Positions 1-6,111 of a stretch of DNA of 6,111 nucleotides are shown here, piece by piece. The DNA is taken from positions 1-6,111 of the forward strand of contig CAIPGJ010000409.1 of NCBI GenBank assembly GCA_903864555.1, in the 5' to 3' direction. The notes beneath the pieces were generated by a model that made no database searches, was not told the origin of the DNA, and saw nothing but the letters and a program-made list of their open reading frames with translations. Numbering within the stretch: position 1 is the stretch's first letter; each line of letters starts with the position of its first letter. A program made the translations under genes and the position numbers. The DNA comes from an uncultured Pseudomonadota bacterium (GTDB taxonomy: Bacteria > Pseudomonadota > Gammaproteobacteria > Burkholderiales > SG8-39).

Positions 1-2
1 GC

Positions 3-392
3 GCCGGCGGCCAGCACATCAACAAGACCGACTCGGCCATCCGCATCACCCACCTGCCCACCGGCATCGTCGTGGAATGCCAGGACGACCGTTCACAGCA
101 CCGCAACAAGGCGCGCGCCATGTCGGTGCTGGCCGCGCGCATCATGGATCAACAGACACGCGCGCAACAGGCCAAGGAAGCCGCCACGCGCAAGTCGCTG
201 GTGGGCTCGGGCGACCGCTCCGAACGCATCCGCACCTACAACTTCCCCCAGGGGCGCGTCACCGACCACCGCATCAACCTCACGCTGTACAAGATCGCGG
301 CCATCTTGGATGGCGACCTCACCGAGATCACGCAGGCGCTGAATTCGGAGCATCAGGCGGAGATGCTGGCTGCGCTGAGCGACGGCGGCTGA
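3..392 (+). CDS. prfA: Peptide chain release factor 1 (RF1), C-terminal part, 5' truncated by window edge
   Basis: RF1 recognises UAA and UAG stop codons in the ribosomal A site and triggers hydrolysis of the peptidyl-tRNA ester. The frame is open from base 3 and gives 129 residues ending in TGA at 390-392. It begins [12 protein letters not shown]: the GGQ at 6-14 is the catalytic peptide-release motif, and its Gln is the residue methylated by PrmC, whose gene follows. Downstream are [45 protein letters not shown] and [12 protein letters not shown], the standard RF1 C-terminal blocks. The [10 protein letters not shown] ending and the RF1-like tail argue against RF2. About two thirds of the protein (codon-recognition domain) lies upstream of the window. 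A small oddity is Lys after HIN, where the RF1 sequences I recall have Thr. The stop lies 12 nt before prmC, so the two genes are almost certainly cotranscribed. Confidence 0.97.
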   Translation, partial: AGGQHINKTDSAIRITHLPTGIVVECQDDRSQHRNKARAMSVLAARIMDQQTRAQQAKEAATRKSLVGSGDRSERIRTYNFPQGRVTDHRINLTLYKIAAILDGDLTEITQALNSEHQAEMLAALSDGG

Positions 393-404
393 GTCAACGC
401 GGCC

Positions 405-1241
405 ATGGCCACCTGGCAGGCATTGTTGGCGGCAAGCGGGCTGGCGCGCTCGGAAGCACAGTGGCTGACCAGCCATGTCGCCGGACGGCCGCGCAGCTGG
501 TTGCTGGCCCACGCCGATGAGGAAGCCGAGGCCGCCGTGGCGCAGGCGGTGCGCAAGGCCTTTGCGCGCCGGTGCCATGGTGAACCAATGGCCTACATCA
601 CCGGCGAGCGCGAGTTCTACAGCCTTGCCTTCCAAGTCACACCCGCGGTGCTCATCCCGCGCCCGGAAACCGAACAACTGGTGGAACTGGCCCTGGCGCG
701 ACTGCCCCGTGGTGGCCGCCTGCTCGACATCGGCACCGGCTCCGGCGCCATCGCCATCGCGCTGGCCCATACGCGCCCGGATGCACAGGTGCTGGCCGGG
801 GATATCTCCCCCGCGGCACTGCAGGTGGCACAGGCCAACGCGTCACGCCTCGGCGTGAACGTGGCATTTCGGCAAAGCGACGGCCTGCAGGGCTTTGCCA
901 GCGAGTCCTTCGATGTCATCACCAGCAATCCACCCTACATTGCCGAGGGCGACCCGCACCTGGGCGAAGGCGATGTACGCTTCGAACCACGTCTGGCGCT
1001 CACCAGCGGCGCCGACGGACTGCGGCTGATACGGCAGATCGCTGCCGACGCGCGTGCCCACCTCGCTCCGGACGGCTGGCTGATGTTCGAGCATGGCCAC
1101 GACCAGGGCCCGGCCTGCGCCGGCCTGCTGGCCACGCTGGGCTACACGGAGGTCGCCGACCTCGCCGATCTGGCCGGACTGCCCCGGGTTTGCCTCGGAA
1201 AATGGCCGGGGAAGGACCTGTTGGACCGGCCGCACATTTGA
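405..1241 (+). CDS. prmC: Release factor glutamine N5-methyltransferase PrmC (HemK)
   Basis: PrmC transfers a methyl group from S-adenosylmethionine to the amide nitrogen of the GGQ glutamine of release factors 1 and 2, which raises termination efficiency; it is cytosolic. The 278-residue product has the full family layout: an N-terminal helical release-factor-binding domain (about 1-80) with GEPMAYITGEREFY at 59-72, IPRPETE at 84-90, the Gly-rich SAM-binding motif DIGTGSGAIAIAL at 108-120, an acidic residue in AGDIS (131-135), the catalytic NPPY at 175-178 that clamps the substrate glutamine, and FEPRLAL at 193-199. Length is normal for the family. ATG 405 is chosen because it lies just after the prfA stop and gives the expected N-terminus; no strong Shine-Dalgarno is visible, so translation may be coupled to prfA. 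The last residues (about 262-278) are rather free in sequence, but the RVCLGKW strand is normal. Confidence 0.97.
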   Translation: MATWQALLAASGLARSEAQWLTSHVAGRPRSWLLAHADEEAEAAVAQAVRKAFARRCHGEPMAYITGEREFYSLAFQVTPAVLIPRPETEQLVELALARLPRGGRLLDIGTGSGAIAIALAHTRPDAQVLAGDISPAALQVAQANASRLGVNVAFRQSDGLQGFASESFDVITSNPPYIAEGDPHLGEGDVRFEPRLALTSGADGLRLIRQIAADARAHLAPDGWLMFEHGHDQGPACAGLLATLGYTEVADLADLAGLPRVCLGKWPGKDLLDRPHI

Positions 1242-1266
1242 CCGGTGCGACACGGCCGCGTACAAT
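1238..1266 (+). promoter_or_regulatory. Sigma70-type promoter for grxD
   Basis: A TTGACC -35 element at 1238-1243 and a TACAAT -10 element at 1261-1266 are separated by exactly 17 bp. Each hexamer differs from the sigma70 consensus at one position. The -35 overlaps the prmC stop codon (1239-1241). A start site near 1273 is predicted, leaving a leader of about 30 nt before the grxD ATG. This is the best-formed promoter I found in the window. It is inferred from sequence only. Confidence 0.72.
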
Positions 1267-1280
1267 TCCCGACAGAATTG
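1263..1280. promoter_or_regulatory. Operator-like dyad over the grxD -10 and start site
   Basis: CAATTC (1263-1268), six bases CCGACA, then GAATTG (1275-1280) form a perfect 6-bp inverted repeat of 18 bp in total. It covers most of the -10 hexamer and the predicted transcription start, a common position for a repressor site. It is AT-rich in a GC-rich background. I do not recognise it as a known regulator's consensus, and a chance palindrome cannot be excluded. Confidence 0.35.
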
Positions 1281-1290
1281 ATCAAGTATT

Positions 1291-1296
1291 AAGGAG
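1291..1296 (+). promoter_or_regulatory. Shine-Dalgarno of grxD
   Basis: AAGGAG lies 6 nt before ATG 1303. It is one of the strongest ribosome-binding sites in the window and fixes the grxD start. Confidence 0.85.
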
Positions 1297-1302
1297 CAAG
1301 CC

Positions 1303-1611
1303 ATGGACGTCCAGGAACGCATCAAGCAGACCGTGACCGGCAACCGCGTCGTGCTGTACATGAAGGGTTCACCGCAGATGCCGCAGTGCGGCTTTTCTGC
1401 CAGCGCCTTGCAGATTTTGAAGGCCTGCGGTGTCGTTGAGATGACCACCGTGGACGTGCTGGCCGATGCGGAAGTGCGTCAGGGGATCAAGGAATTTGCC
1501 AACTGGCCCACCATTCCGCAGCTCTACATCAAGGGCGAGTTTGTCGGTGGCTCCGACATCATGCGCGAGATGTTCCAGTCCGGCGAACTGCAGAAGATAC
1601 TGCAGGACTGA
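1303..1611 (+). CDS. grxD: Monothiol CGFS glutaredoxin (Grx4/GrxD)
   Basis: Monothiol glutaredoxins of this class bind a [2Fe-2S] cluster between two subunits, using the active-site Cys and glutathione, and pass clusters to Fe-S proteins, often with BolA partners; they act in the cytosol. The 102-residue product is a complete single-domain protein of family length. Diagnostic features are the CGFS active site at 29-32, the glutathione-contacting Lys21 in YMKGSP, WPTIPQLY at 68-75 with the cis-Pro, and the GGSD glutathione site at 82-85. The start is fixed by AAGGAG at 1291-1296. It has its own promoter and a possible operator upstream, and a strong hairpin follows the stop, so it may be a single-gene transcript as well as part of read-through from prfA-prmC. 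The alternative, a dithiol glutaredoxin, is excluded by CGFS. Confidence 0.97.
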   Translation: MDVQERIKQTVTGNRVVLYMKGSPQMPQCGFSASALQILKACGVVEMTTVDVLADAEVRQGIKEFANWPTIPQLYIKGEFVGGSDIMREMFQSGELQKILQD

Positions 1612-1629
1612 ACTGCTCCTTCGCGAAAC

Positions 1630-1650
1630 AGGCAGGCACCAGGCCTGCCT
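1630..1650 (+). terminator. Hairpin after grxD, terminator-like but lacking a T-tract
   Basis: AGGCAGGC (1630-1637) pairs perfectly with GCCTGCCT (1643-1650) around the loop ACCAG, 18 nt after the grxD stop. This 8-bp GC-rich stem is stable, but only two T residues follow, so it does not match a classical intrinsic terminator. It could be a weak terminator, a 3'-end protecting hairpin, or a stem that reduces flow into the next gene. Confidence 0.45.
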
Positions 1651-1681
1651 TGCACACCGCCGCACCACTGGCTGAGCCCCC

Positions 1682-2062
1682 ATGCTGAAGCGCCTGCGTG
1701 GCTGGGCCCGCGCCCTCAAGGGCGACACCATGGTGCTTTACTTTGCCTTGCGCGACCCGCGTACGCCACTGGCCGCGAAACTGATCGCGATGCTCGTCGT
1801 GGCCTATGCCCTCAGCCCCATCGACCTGATTCCCGACTTCATCCCGATCCTGGGATTACTGGACGATCTCATCCTGCTGCCGCTGGGCATCGCCCTGGCG
1901 CTGCGCCTCATTCCGGCGCCGGTGATCGACGATGCCCGGGCCAGGGCTGCTGCAAAGATGCAGCGCCCGCACAACCTGCTCGCGGCTGCGGCGATCATTC
2001 TGGTGTGGCTGGCACTCGCCATGGCCTGCGGCGTGCTGCTGTGGCGCCACTGGCCGGATTGA
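1682..2062 (+). CDS. DUF1232 (YkvA-type) membrane protein
   Basis: The 126-residue product carries the DUF1232 signature: LSPIDLIPD at 44-52 followed by the FIPILGLLDD segment (53-62). This family of small membrane proteins has no settled function. The N-terminal 30 residues are basic (KRLRGWARALKG) and lead into RDPRTPLAAK, as in longer family members. Hydrophobic stretches at about 33-47, 53-76 and 99-120 suggest two to three membrane segments, the last followed by a short WRHWPD tail. ATG 1682 has no clear Shine-Dalgarno; an internal ATG at 1730 would remove the basic leader, so the longer form is preferred. It sits 70 bp after grxD, beyond the hairpin, and 42 bp before the next gene. Family assignment is firm; any role is unknown. 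Confidence 0.88.
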   Translation: MLKRLRGWARALKGDTMVLYFALRDPRTPLAAKLIAMLVVAYALSPIDLIPDFIPILGLLDDLILLPLGIALALRLIPAPVIDDARARAAAKMQRPHNLLAAAAIILVWLALAMACGVLLWRHWPD

Positions 2063-2092
2063 GTCCGCACCACCTCATCGAATAACAGCAGC

Positions 2093-2100
2093 GGGGGAGA
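2093..2100 (+). promoter_or_regulatory. Purine-rich ribosome-binding site of the NTF2-like gene
   Basis: GGGGGAGA ends 4 nt before ATG 2105 and supports that start. No convincing promoter hexamers are visible between 2063 and 2092, so the gene is probably transcribed with the DUF1232 gene. Confidence 0.6.
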
Positions 2101-2104
2101 CAGC

Positions 2105-2488
2105 ATGCTCAATGCAGACGATGTCATACAGCTCTATGAAGGCTGGAAATCGGCGCTGGCCAATGGCAACGTCAAGGCCCTGGACGTGATCTGTGACACC
2201 AACTTCCTGCAGTCCACGGCCAGCGGTGCCCTGCTCGGCCGCAGCGAATCCCTGGAGGCTGCCGCCTCCGGCGACAGCGTCTATGAATCCTGGACCAGCA
2301 GCGCGCAGCGCGTGCGCTTCTACGGGACCACCGCCATCCTCAACTGCCGCGACGAACTGCAAGTGGTCGAAGCCGGCGTGGCACGCAGCCTGCAATGGCG
2401 CTGCATGGCGGTGTTCTTCCACAAGGATGGCAACGCCTGGAAACTGGTCGGCGTGCAGGCGACGCCCGTGAGCGGCACAGACAGCTGA
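2105..2488 (+). CDS. NTF2-like / SnoaL-type (DUF4440-like) small protein
   Basis: The 127-residue soluble protein reads like the NTF2 cone fold used by DUF4440 and SnoaL-like proteins. It starts with a helix containing YEGWKSALANGNVKALDVIC (11-30), then a loop with the LLGRSE segment (43-48), a helix ending GDSVYESW (56-63), and strands RVRFYGTTAILNC (69-81), SLQWRCMAVFFHKDG (95-109) and WKLVGVQATPVSG (112-124). The closing K-D-G-x-x-W-K-L-V-x-x-Q-x-T pattern is typical of the family, which includes enzymes and pure binding domains. No catalytic residue set can be named, so the activity is unknown. There is no signal peptide or membrane segment. A good ribosome-binding site supports the ATG. 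It lies 42 bp behind the DUF1232 gene on the same strand and is the last + strand gene before the convergent kinase gene. Confidence 0.75.
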   Translation: MLNADDVIQLYEGWKSALANGNVKALDVICDTNFLQSTASGALLGRSESLEAAASGDSVYESWTSSAQRVRFYGTTAILNCRDELQVVEAGVARSLQWRCMAVFFHKDGNAWKLVGVQATPVSGTDS

Positions 2489-2517
2489 TCACATTTGGCT
2501 CATCTGTCCAATGATCA
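2486..2517. terminator. Imperfect dyad in the convergent gap, possible terminator
   Basis: TGATCA (2486-2491, overlapping the NTF2-like stop) and TTGG (2495-2498) pair with CCAA (2508-2511) and TGATCA (2512-2517), leaving a 3-nt bulge and a 9-nt loop. A second inverted repeat, TCACGGCA (2515-2522) with TGCCGTGA (2563-2570), spans the kinase stop codon. Neither has a T-tract in the right place. Ends of two converging transcripts are expected here, but the assignment is weak. Confidence 0.25.
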
Positions 2518-2556
2518 CGGCACTACCCACCCCAATCAGATAATAATCAGCCTTGT

Positions 2557-3840
<1,284 letters not shown>

Positions 3841-3913
3841 TGGCCAAGGTGGCAGGGGCGGCAGGGCGGCGGCGGGAGACCAGCGCCACCGCGGACTCCG
3901 GCCGGCTCACCGG
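3841..3913. other. argH-kinase intergenic spacer with GGC-rich repeats
   Basis: The 73-bp gap contains GGCAGGG twice (3851-3857 and 3860-3866) inside a G-rich tract at 3849-3878, and the palindrome CCGGCCGG at 3898-3905. Read as kinase mRNA (- strand) it is C-rich and G-poor, with no Shine-Dalgarno and no T-tract terminator. No promoter hexamers are evident, which fits read-through from argH. Confidence 0.5.
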
Positions 3914-5341
3914 TCAGCGTCCCGAGCGGCGGCGGACCGCGCGCGCTTCGCTGACGGCCTTGGCGGCAGCCTTGCGCACCTGTACGGGCGCCGTGCCACC
4001 CGTGTGCCGGCGGGCGGCTGCCGAGCCTTCCAGGGTCAGCACGCGGTAGACATCGCGGGCTATGCCGGGAGCAAACTGCTGCAAGACCTCTAGCGGCAGG
4101 TCGGCGAGGTCACAGCCGGCCTGTTCGGCATGGCGCACGGCGCGCGCCACGGCCTCATGCGCGTCGCGAAACGGCAGCCCCTTCCTCACCAGGTAATCGG
4201 CGAGGTCAGTCGCGGTGGCAAAGCCCTCTCTGGCTGCCGCGCGCATGGCTGCGGCATTGACGCCAAGGCCGGCCACCAGTTCGGCAAAGATGGCGAGGGT
4301 GTCGTGCACCGTGTCGACGGTGTCGAACAAGGGCTCCTTGTCCTCCTGGTTGTCCTTGTTGTAGGCCAGCGGCTGGGCCTTCATCAGCGTGAGCAGCCCC
4401 ATCAGGTGGCCGAACACCCGCCCGCTCTTGCCGCGCGCCAGTTCCGGCACGTCCGGGTTCTTCTTCTGCGGCATGATGGACGAGCCGGTGCAGAAGCGAT
4501 CAGGCAGGGTGATGAAGCCGAAGCGCGGATTGACCCACAGCACCAGTTCCTCGCACAGGCGCGACACATGCACCATGATGAGCGAGGCCGCGGCGCAGAA
4601 TTCGATGGCGAAGTCACGGTCGGACACGGCGTCCAGCGAGTTGGCCGACACGGCATCGAACCCGAGTTCGCGCGCCACCAGTTCGCGGCGGATGGGAAAG
4701 GATGTCCCGGCCAACGCGGCCGAACCCAGCGGCAGCACGTTGACGCGGCGGCGGCAGTCAGACAGACGCGCATGGTCGCGACCGAACATCTCGTGATAGG
4801 CAAGCAGGTGGTGACCGAAGGTAACCGGCTGGGCCACCTGCAGGTGGGTGAACCCCGGCATGAGGGTGTCGGCGTGCTCCAGGGCCTTGGCGGCCAGGCT
4901 GCCGCGCAATTCCACCAGCAGCCCAAGCAACTGGTCGATTTCATCGCGCAGCCACAGGCGGATGTCGGTGGCCACCTGGTCGTTGCGCGAGCGCCCGGTG
5001 TGCAGGCGCTTGCCGGCATCGCCCACCAGTGCGGTGAGGCGGCGCTCGATATTGAGGTGCACGTCCTCGTCATCCAGCGACCACTCGAAACGGCCTTCGC
5101 GGATTTCGCGGCTGATCCGGCCCAGGCCCTTTTCTATCCGCGCCAGGTCGGCCCGCGTGATGATGCTGCACTGGGCCAGCATGCGCGCATGCGCGATGGA
5201 GCCGCGGATGTCCTGCTGCGCCAGTCGCTGGTCGAACTGCACCGACCCCGTATAGCGTTTGACGCGCTCGGAAACCGGCTCGCTGAAGCGGCCCGACCAG
5301 ACGTTTGCCGCCTTTAGGGCGGAAGATGATTTTGCGGCCAT
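3914..5341 (-). CDS. argH: Argininosuccinate lyase
   Basis: ArgH splits argininosuccinate into arginine and fumarate, the last step of arginine synthesis; it works as a cytosolic homotetramer of the fumarase/aspartase superfamily. The 475-residue product has all family blocks: [11 protein letters not shown] near 15-25, [12 protein letters not shown] 91-102, [13 protein letters not shown] 114-126, [10 protein letters not shown] 163-172, the superfamily signature [12 protein letters not shown] 286-297 that includes the catalytic Ser loop, [20 protein letters not shown] 321-340, and RHTGGTAP 445-452. ATG 5341 is chosen because the family N-terminus starts here; the frame stays open far upstream (to about 6100), but that part has no family similarity and lies opposite the sensor kinase gene. 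The short basic C-terminal tail (RRRSGR) is typical noise. No strong Shine-Dalgarno is visible. The gene is divergent from the AlgZ-like gene, as in Pseudomonas. Confidence 0.97.
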   Translation of the reverse strand: MAAKSSSALKAANVWSGRFSEPVSERVKRYTGSVQFDQRLAQQDIRGSIAHARMLAQCSIITRADLARIEKGLGRISREIREGRFEWSLDDEDVHLNIERRLTALVGDAGKRLHTGRSRNDQVATDIRLWLRDEIDQLLGLLVELRGSLAAKALEHADTLMPGFTHLQVAQPVTFGHHLLAYHEMFGRDHARLSDCRRRVNVLPLGSAALAGTSFPIRRELVARELGFDAVSANSLDAVSDRDFAIEFCAAASLIMVHVSRLCEELVLWVNPRFGFITLPDRFCTGSSIMPQKKNPDVPELARGKSGRVFGHLMGLLTLMKAQPLAYNKDNQEDKEPLFDTVDTVHDTLAIFAELVAGLGVNAAAMRAAAREGFATATDLADYLVRKGLPFRDAHEAVARAVRHAEQAGCDLADLPLEVLQQFAPGIARDVYRVLTLEGSAAARRHTGGTAPVQVRKAAAKAVSEARAVRRRSGR

Positions 5342-5563
5342 GTGTAGAATCAACTGTGGAGTGTGCGGTGCGGTGTGAACAAAGGCTGGATGCCGTGCAG
5401 GAGCCGCGCCTGGACTCCGGAGTATACGGGCTATTCTCGGGAAATGGGAGGTAGGTGGCATGCGCACGCGGTATCCGAAAAGGGCATGCCCGCAGCCGCG
5501 CATCGGCACCACCGCCATCGGCGGCCATGCCGATGCAGCATGGCCGGATGAGTGCCCCTCCGC
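5342..5563. promoter_or_regulatory. Divergent argH / sensor-kinase intergenic region
   Basis: These 222 bp must hold the starts of both divergent transcripts. On the - strand TATACT (complement of 5421-5426) is a fair -10 for argH, but no good -35 lies 16-18 bp upstream. The + strand shows only weak candidates such as TATTCT at 5432-5437. The region contains a tandem TGCGG (5364-5373), the perfect 10-bp palindrome GGGCATGCCC (5482-5491), an inverted repeat GGCATGC/GCATGCC (5457-5463, 5484-5490) and two overlapping hairpins at 5516-5546. A 62-codon frame at 5363-5551 has no recognisable features and is not called as a gene. Confidence 0.5.
5516..5546 (+). promoter_or_regulatory. Two mutually exclusive hairpins before the sensor kinase gene
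   Basis: Hairpin A: CATCGGC (5516-5522) pairs with GCCGATG (5529-5535), loop GGCCAT. Hairpin B: CGGCCATGC (5522-5530) pairs with GCATGGCCG (5538-5546), loop of 7 nt. They share bases 5522 and 5529-5530 and each stem invades the other's loop, so both cannot form fully at once. They lie 18 nt before the proposed ATG 5564. There is no T-tract. Function is unproven; GC-rich sequence makes chance pairing more likely. Confidence 0.35.
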
Positions 5564-6111
5564 ATGTCGCCCGGCACTGCCACGCCCCCTGCAACACCGG
5601 CAACAGCCATGACACCGATGTCGCCGATGGCACGCCCTCCGGACCCGGAGCCGCTGGTGATGCTGCCGGACTTCCGCAATCTCGGTGTCACCATGCGCAT
5701 GCTGCTCATCGTCAACACCGGCCTGCTGGTAGCGGCGGCCATCCGGGCCAGAACGCTTGAAGACCTCCCCGAACAGGCCGCTGAAATCGCTGCGGTACTG
5801 GAGCCTTCGCTGCTGGCATCGATTGTCATCCTGTATGTGCTGGCGCGGCCGCTGCTGCGCCTGCCCTACTCCGTGGGCGCAGCCTGCTGCGTGGCCACCG
5901 GCCTCTTGGCCACGGCTGCAGTGCACACGGCCATGAGCCATGCCGGTCCGCTTCCAATCGGACCTGTGGGCTGGCCACTCGCCTTTGCCACGTTCACCAG
6001 CATCGCGCTGCTGGCCTATTTCCGGCTGCTGCTGCAGTCGCTGTCGCCGGCACTGTCCGAGGCACGCCTGCAGGCGCTGCAGGCGCGCATCCGGCCGCAC
6101 TTCCTGTTCAA
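5564..6111 (+). CDS. algZ: AlgZ/LytS-type membrane sensor histidine kinase, N-terminal half, 3' truncated by window edge
   Basis: Kinases of this class sit in the inner membrane and phosphorylate a LytTR-type response regulator (AlgR in Pseudomonas). The visible 182 codons begin with a Pro/Ala/Thr-rich stretch (1-31), then the family block [12 protein letters not shown] (34-45), and hydrophobic segments at about 46-60, 82-98, 103-123 and 136-157, consistent with four membrane spans. A cytosolic helix [19 protein letters not shown] (164-182) follows; it is the His_kinase phospho-acceptor motif, with His179 as the predicted phosphorylated residue, and the next codon starts AA, fitting the usual Asn. 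The catalytic domain lies beyond the window. The start is uncertain: an in-frame TGA at 5549-5551 sets the limit, and GTG 5552, ATG 5564, 5609, 5618 and 5627 are possible, none with a strong Shine-Dalgarno. Divergence from argH supports the algZ assignment; the symbol is by analogy. Confidence 0.82.
   Translation, partial: MSPGTATPPATPATAMTPMSPMARPPDPEPLVMLPDFRNLGVTMRMLLIVNTGLLVAAAIRARTLEDLPEQAAEIAAVLEPSLLASIVILYVLARPLLRLPYSVGAACCVATGLLATAAVHTAMSHAGPLPIGPVGWPLAFATFTSIALLAYFRLLLQSLSPALSEARLQALQARIRPHFLF

Noticed and set aside
93..770. 225-codon - strand frame across prfA and prmC
   Set aside because: It lies opposite two well-supported genes and resembles no known protein. It is a by-product of high GC at third codon positions.
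843..1448. 201-codon - strand frame across prmC, the grxD promoter and the grxD start
   Set aside because: It crosses a strong promoter and ribosome-binding site on the other strand and has no recognisable domain.
4130..5317. 395-codon open frame on the + strand opposite argH
   Set aside because: It is antisense to a clear argininosuccinate lyase with all family motifs. The predicted protein is His/Gln/Arg-rich with no recognisable domain, as expected of a GC-rich shadow frame.
5363..5551. 62-codon + strand frame before the AlgZ-like gene
   Set aside because: It has no ribosome-binding site and no family similarity, a His/Arg-rich tail, and ends in the stop that bounds the sensor kinase frame. 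I considered a leader peptide, but no regulatory codon run is visible.
5342..6100. About 250-codon upstream extension of the argH frame on the - strand
   Set aside because: The extension has no argH similarity, is rich in Arg, Gln, Gly and His, and lies opposite the AlgZ-like gene. The family N-terminus starts at ATG 5341.

Overview
The window is GC-rich, gene-dense bacterial chromosome that reads as Gammaproteobacteria. Two arrangements point that way. One is prfA-prmC followed by a CGFS monothiol glutaredoxin gene. The other is argH divergent from a LytS/AlgZ-type sensor kinase, the order known from Pseudomonas (argH / algZ-fimS / algR / hemC). The genus cannot be fixed from this sequence. 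No rRNA, tRNA, CRISPR array, insertion sequence or other mobile element is visible.

Layout. Bases 3-2488 are all on the + strand: the 3' end of prfA (release factor 1, entering at its GGQ catalytic motif), prmC (the methylase that modifies that GGQ glutamine), grxD (Fe-S glutaredoxin), a DUF1232 membrane protein, and an NTF2-like/DUF4440-type small protein. Bases 2489-2556 form a short convergent gap. Bases 2557-5341 are on the - strand and, in transcription order, hold argH (last step of arginine synthesis) and then a soluble Ser/Thr protein kinase fused to a C-terminal cyclic-nucleotide-binding domain. Bases 5342-5563 are the divergent intergenic region, rich in inverted repeats. From about 5564 to the window end, on the + strand, is the N-terminal half of an AlgZ/LytS-like histidine kinase, cut off at its phospho-acceptor His motif.

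How the genes work together. PrmC methylates the RF1 glutamine encoded just upstream, so prfA-prmC is a functional translation-termination unit. grxD has its own well-formed sigma70-type promoter that starts inside the prmC stop codon, and an 18-bp perfect dyad overlaps its -10 and probable start site, so it may be separately controlled. The kinase/cNMP fusion lies 73 bp behind argH on the same strand and could be cotranscribed with it. Its domain content suggests phosphorylation signalling gated by a cyclic nucleotide, but its substrate is unknown.

Most of the window is conserved housekeeping sequence. The points most worth a second look are the kinase-cNMP fusion, the operator-like dyad at the grxD promoter, and the competing hairpins in front of the sensor kinase gene.
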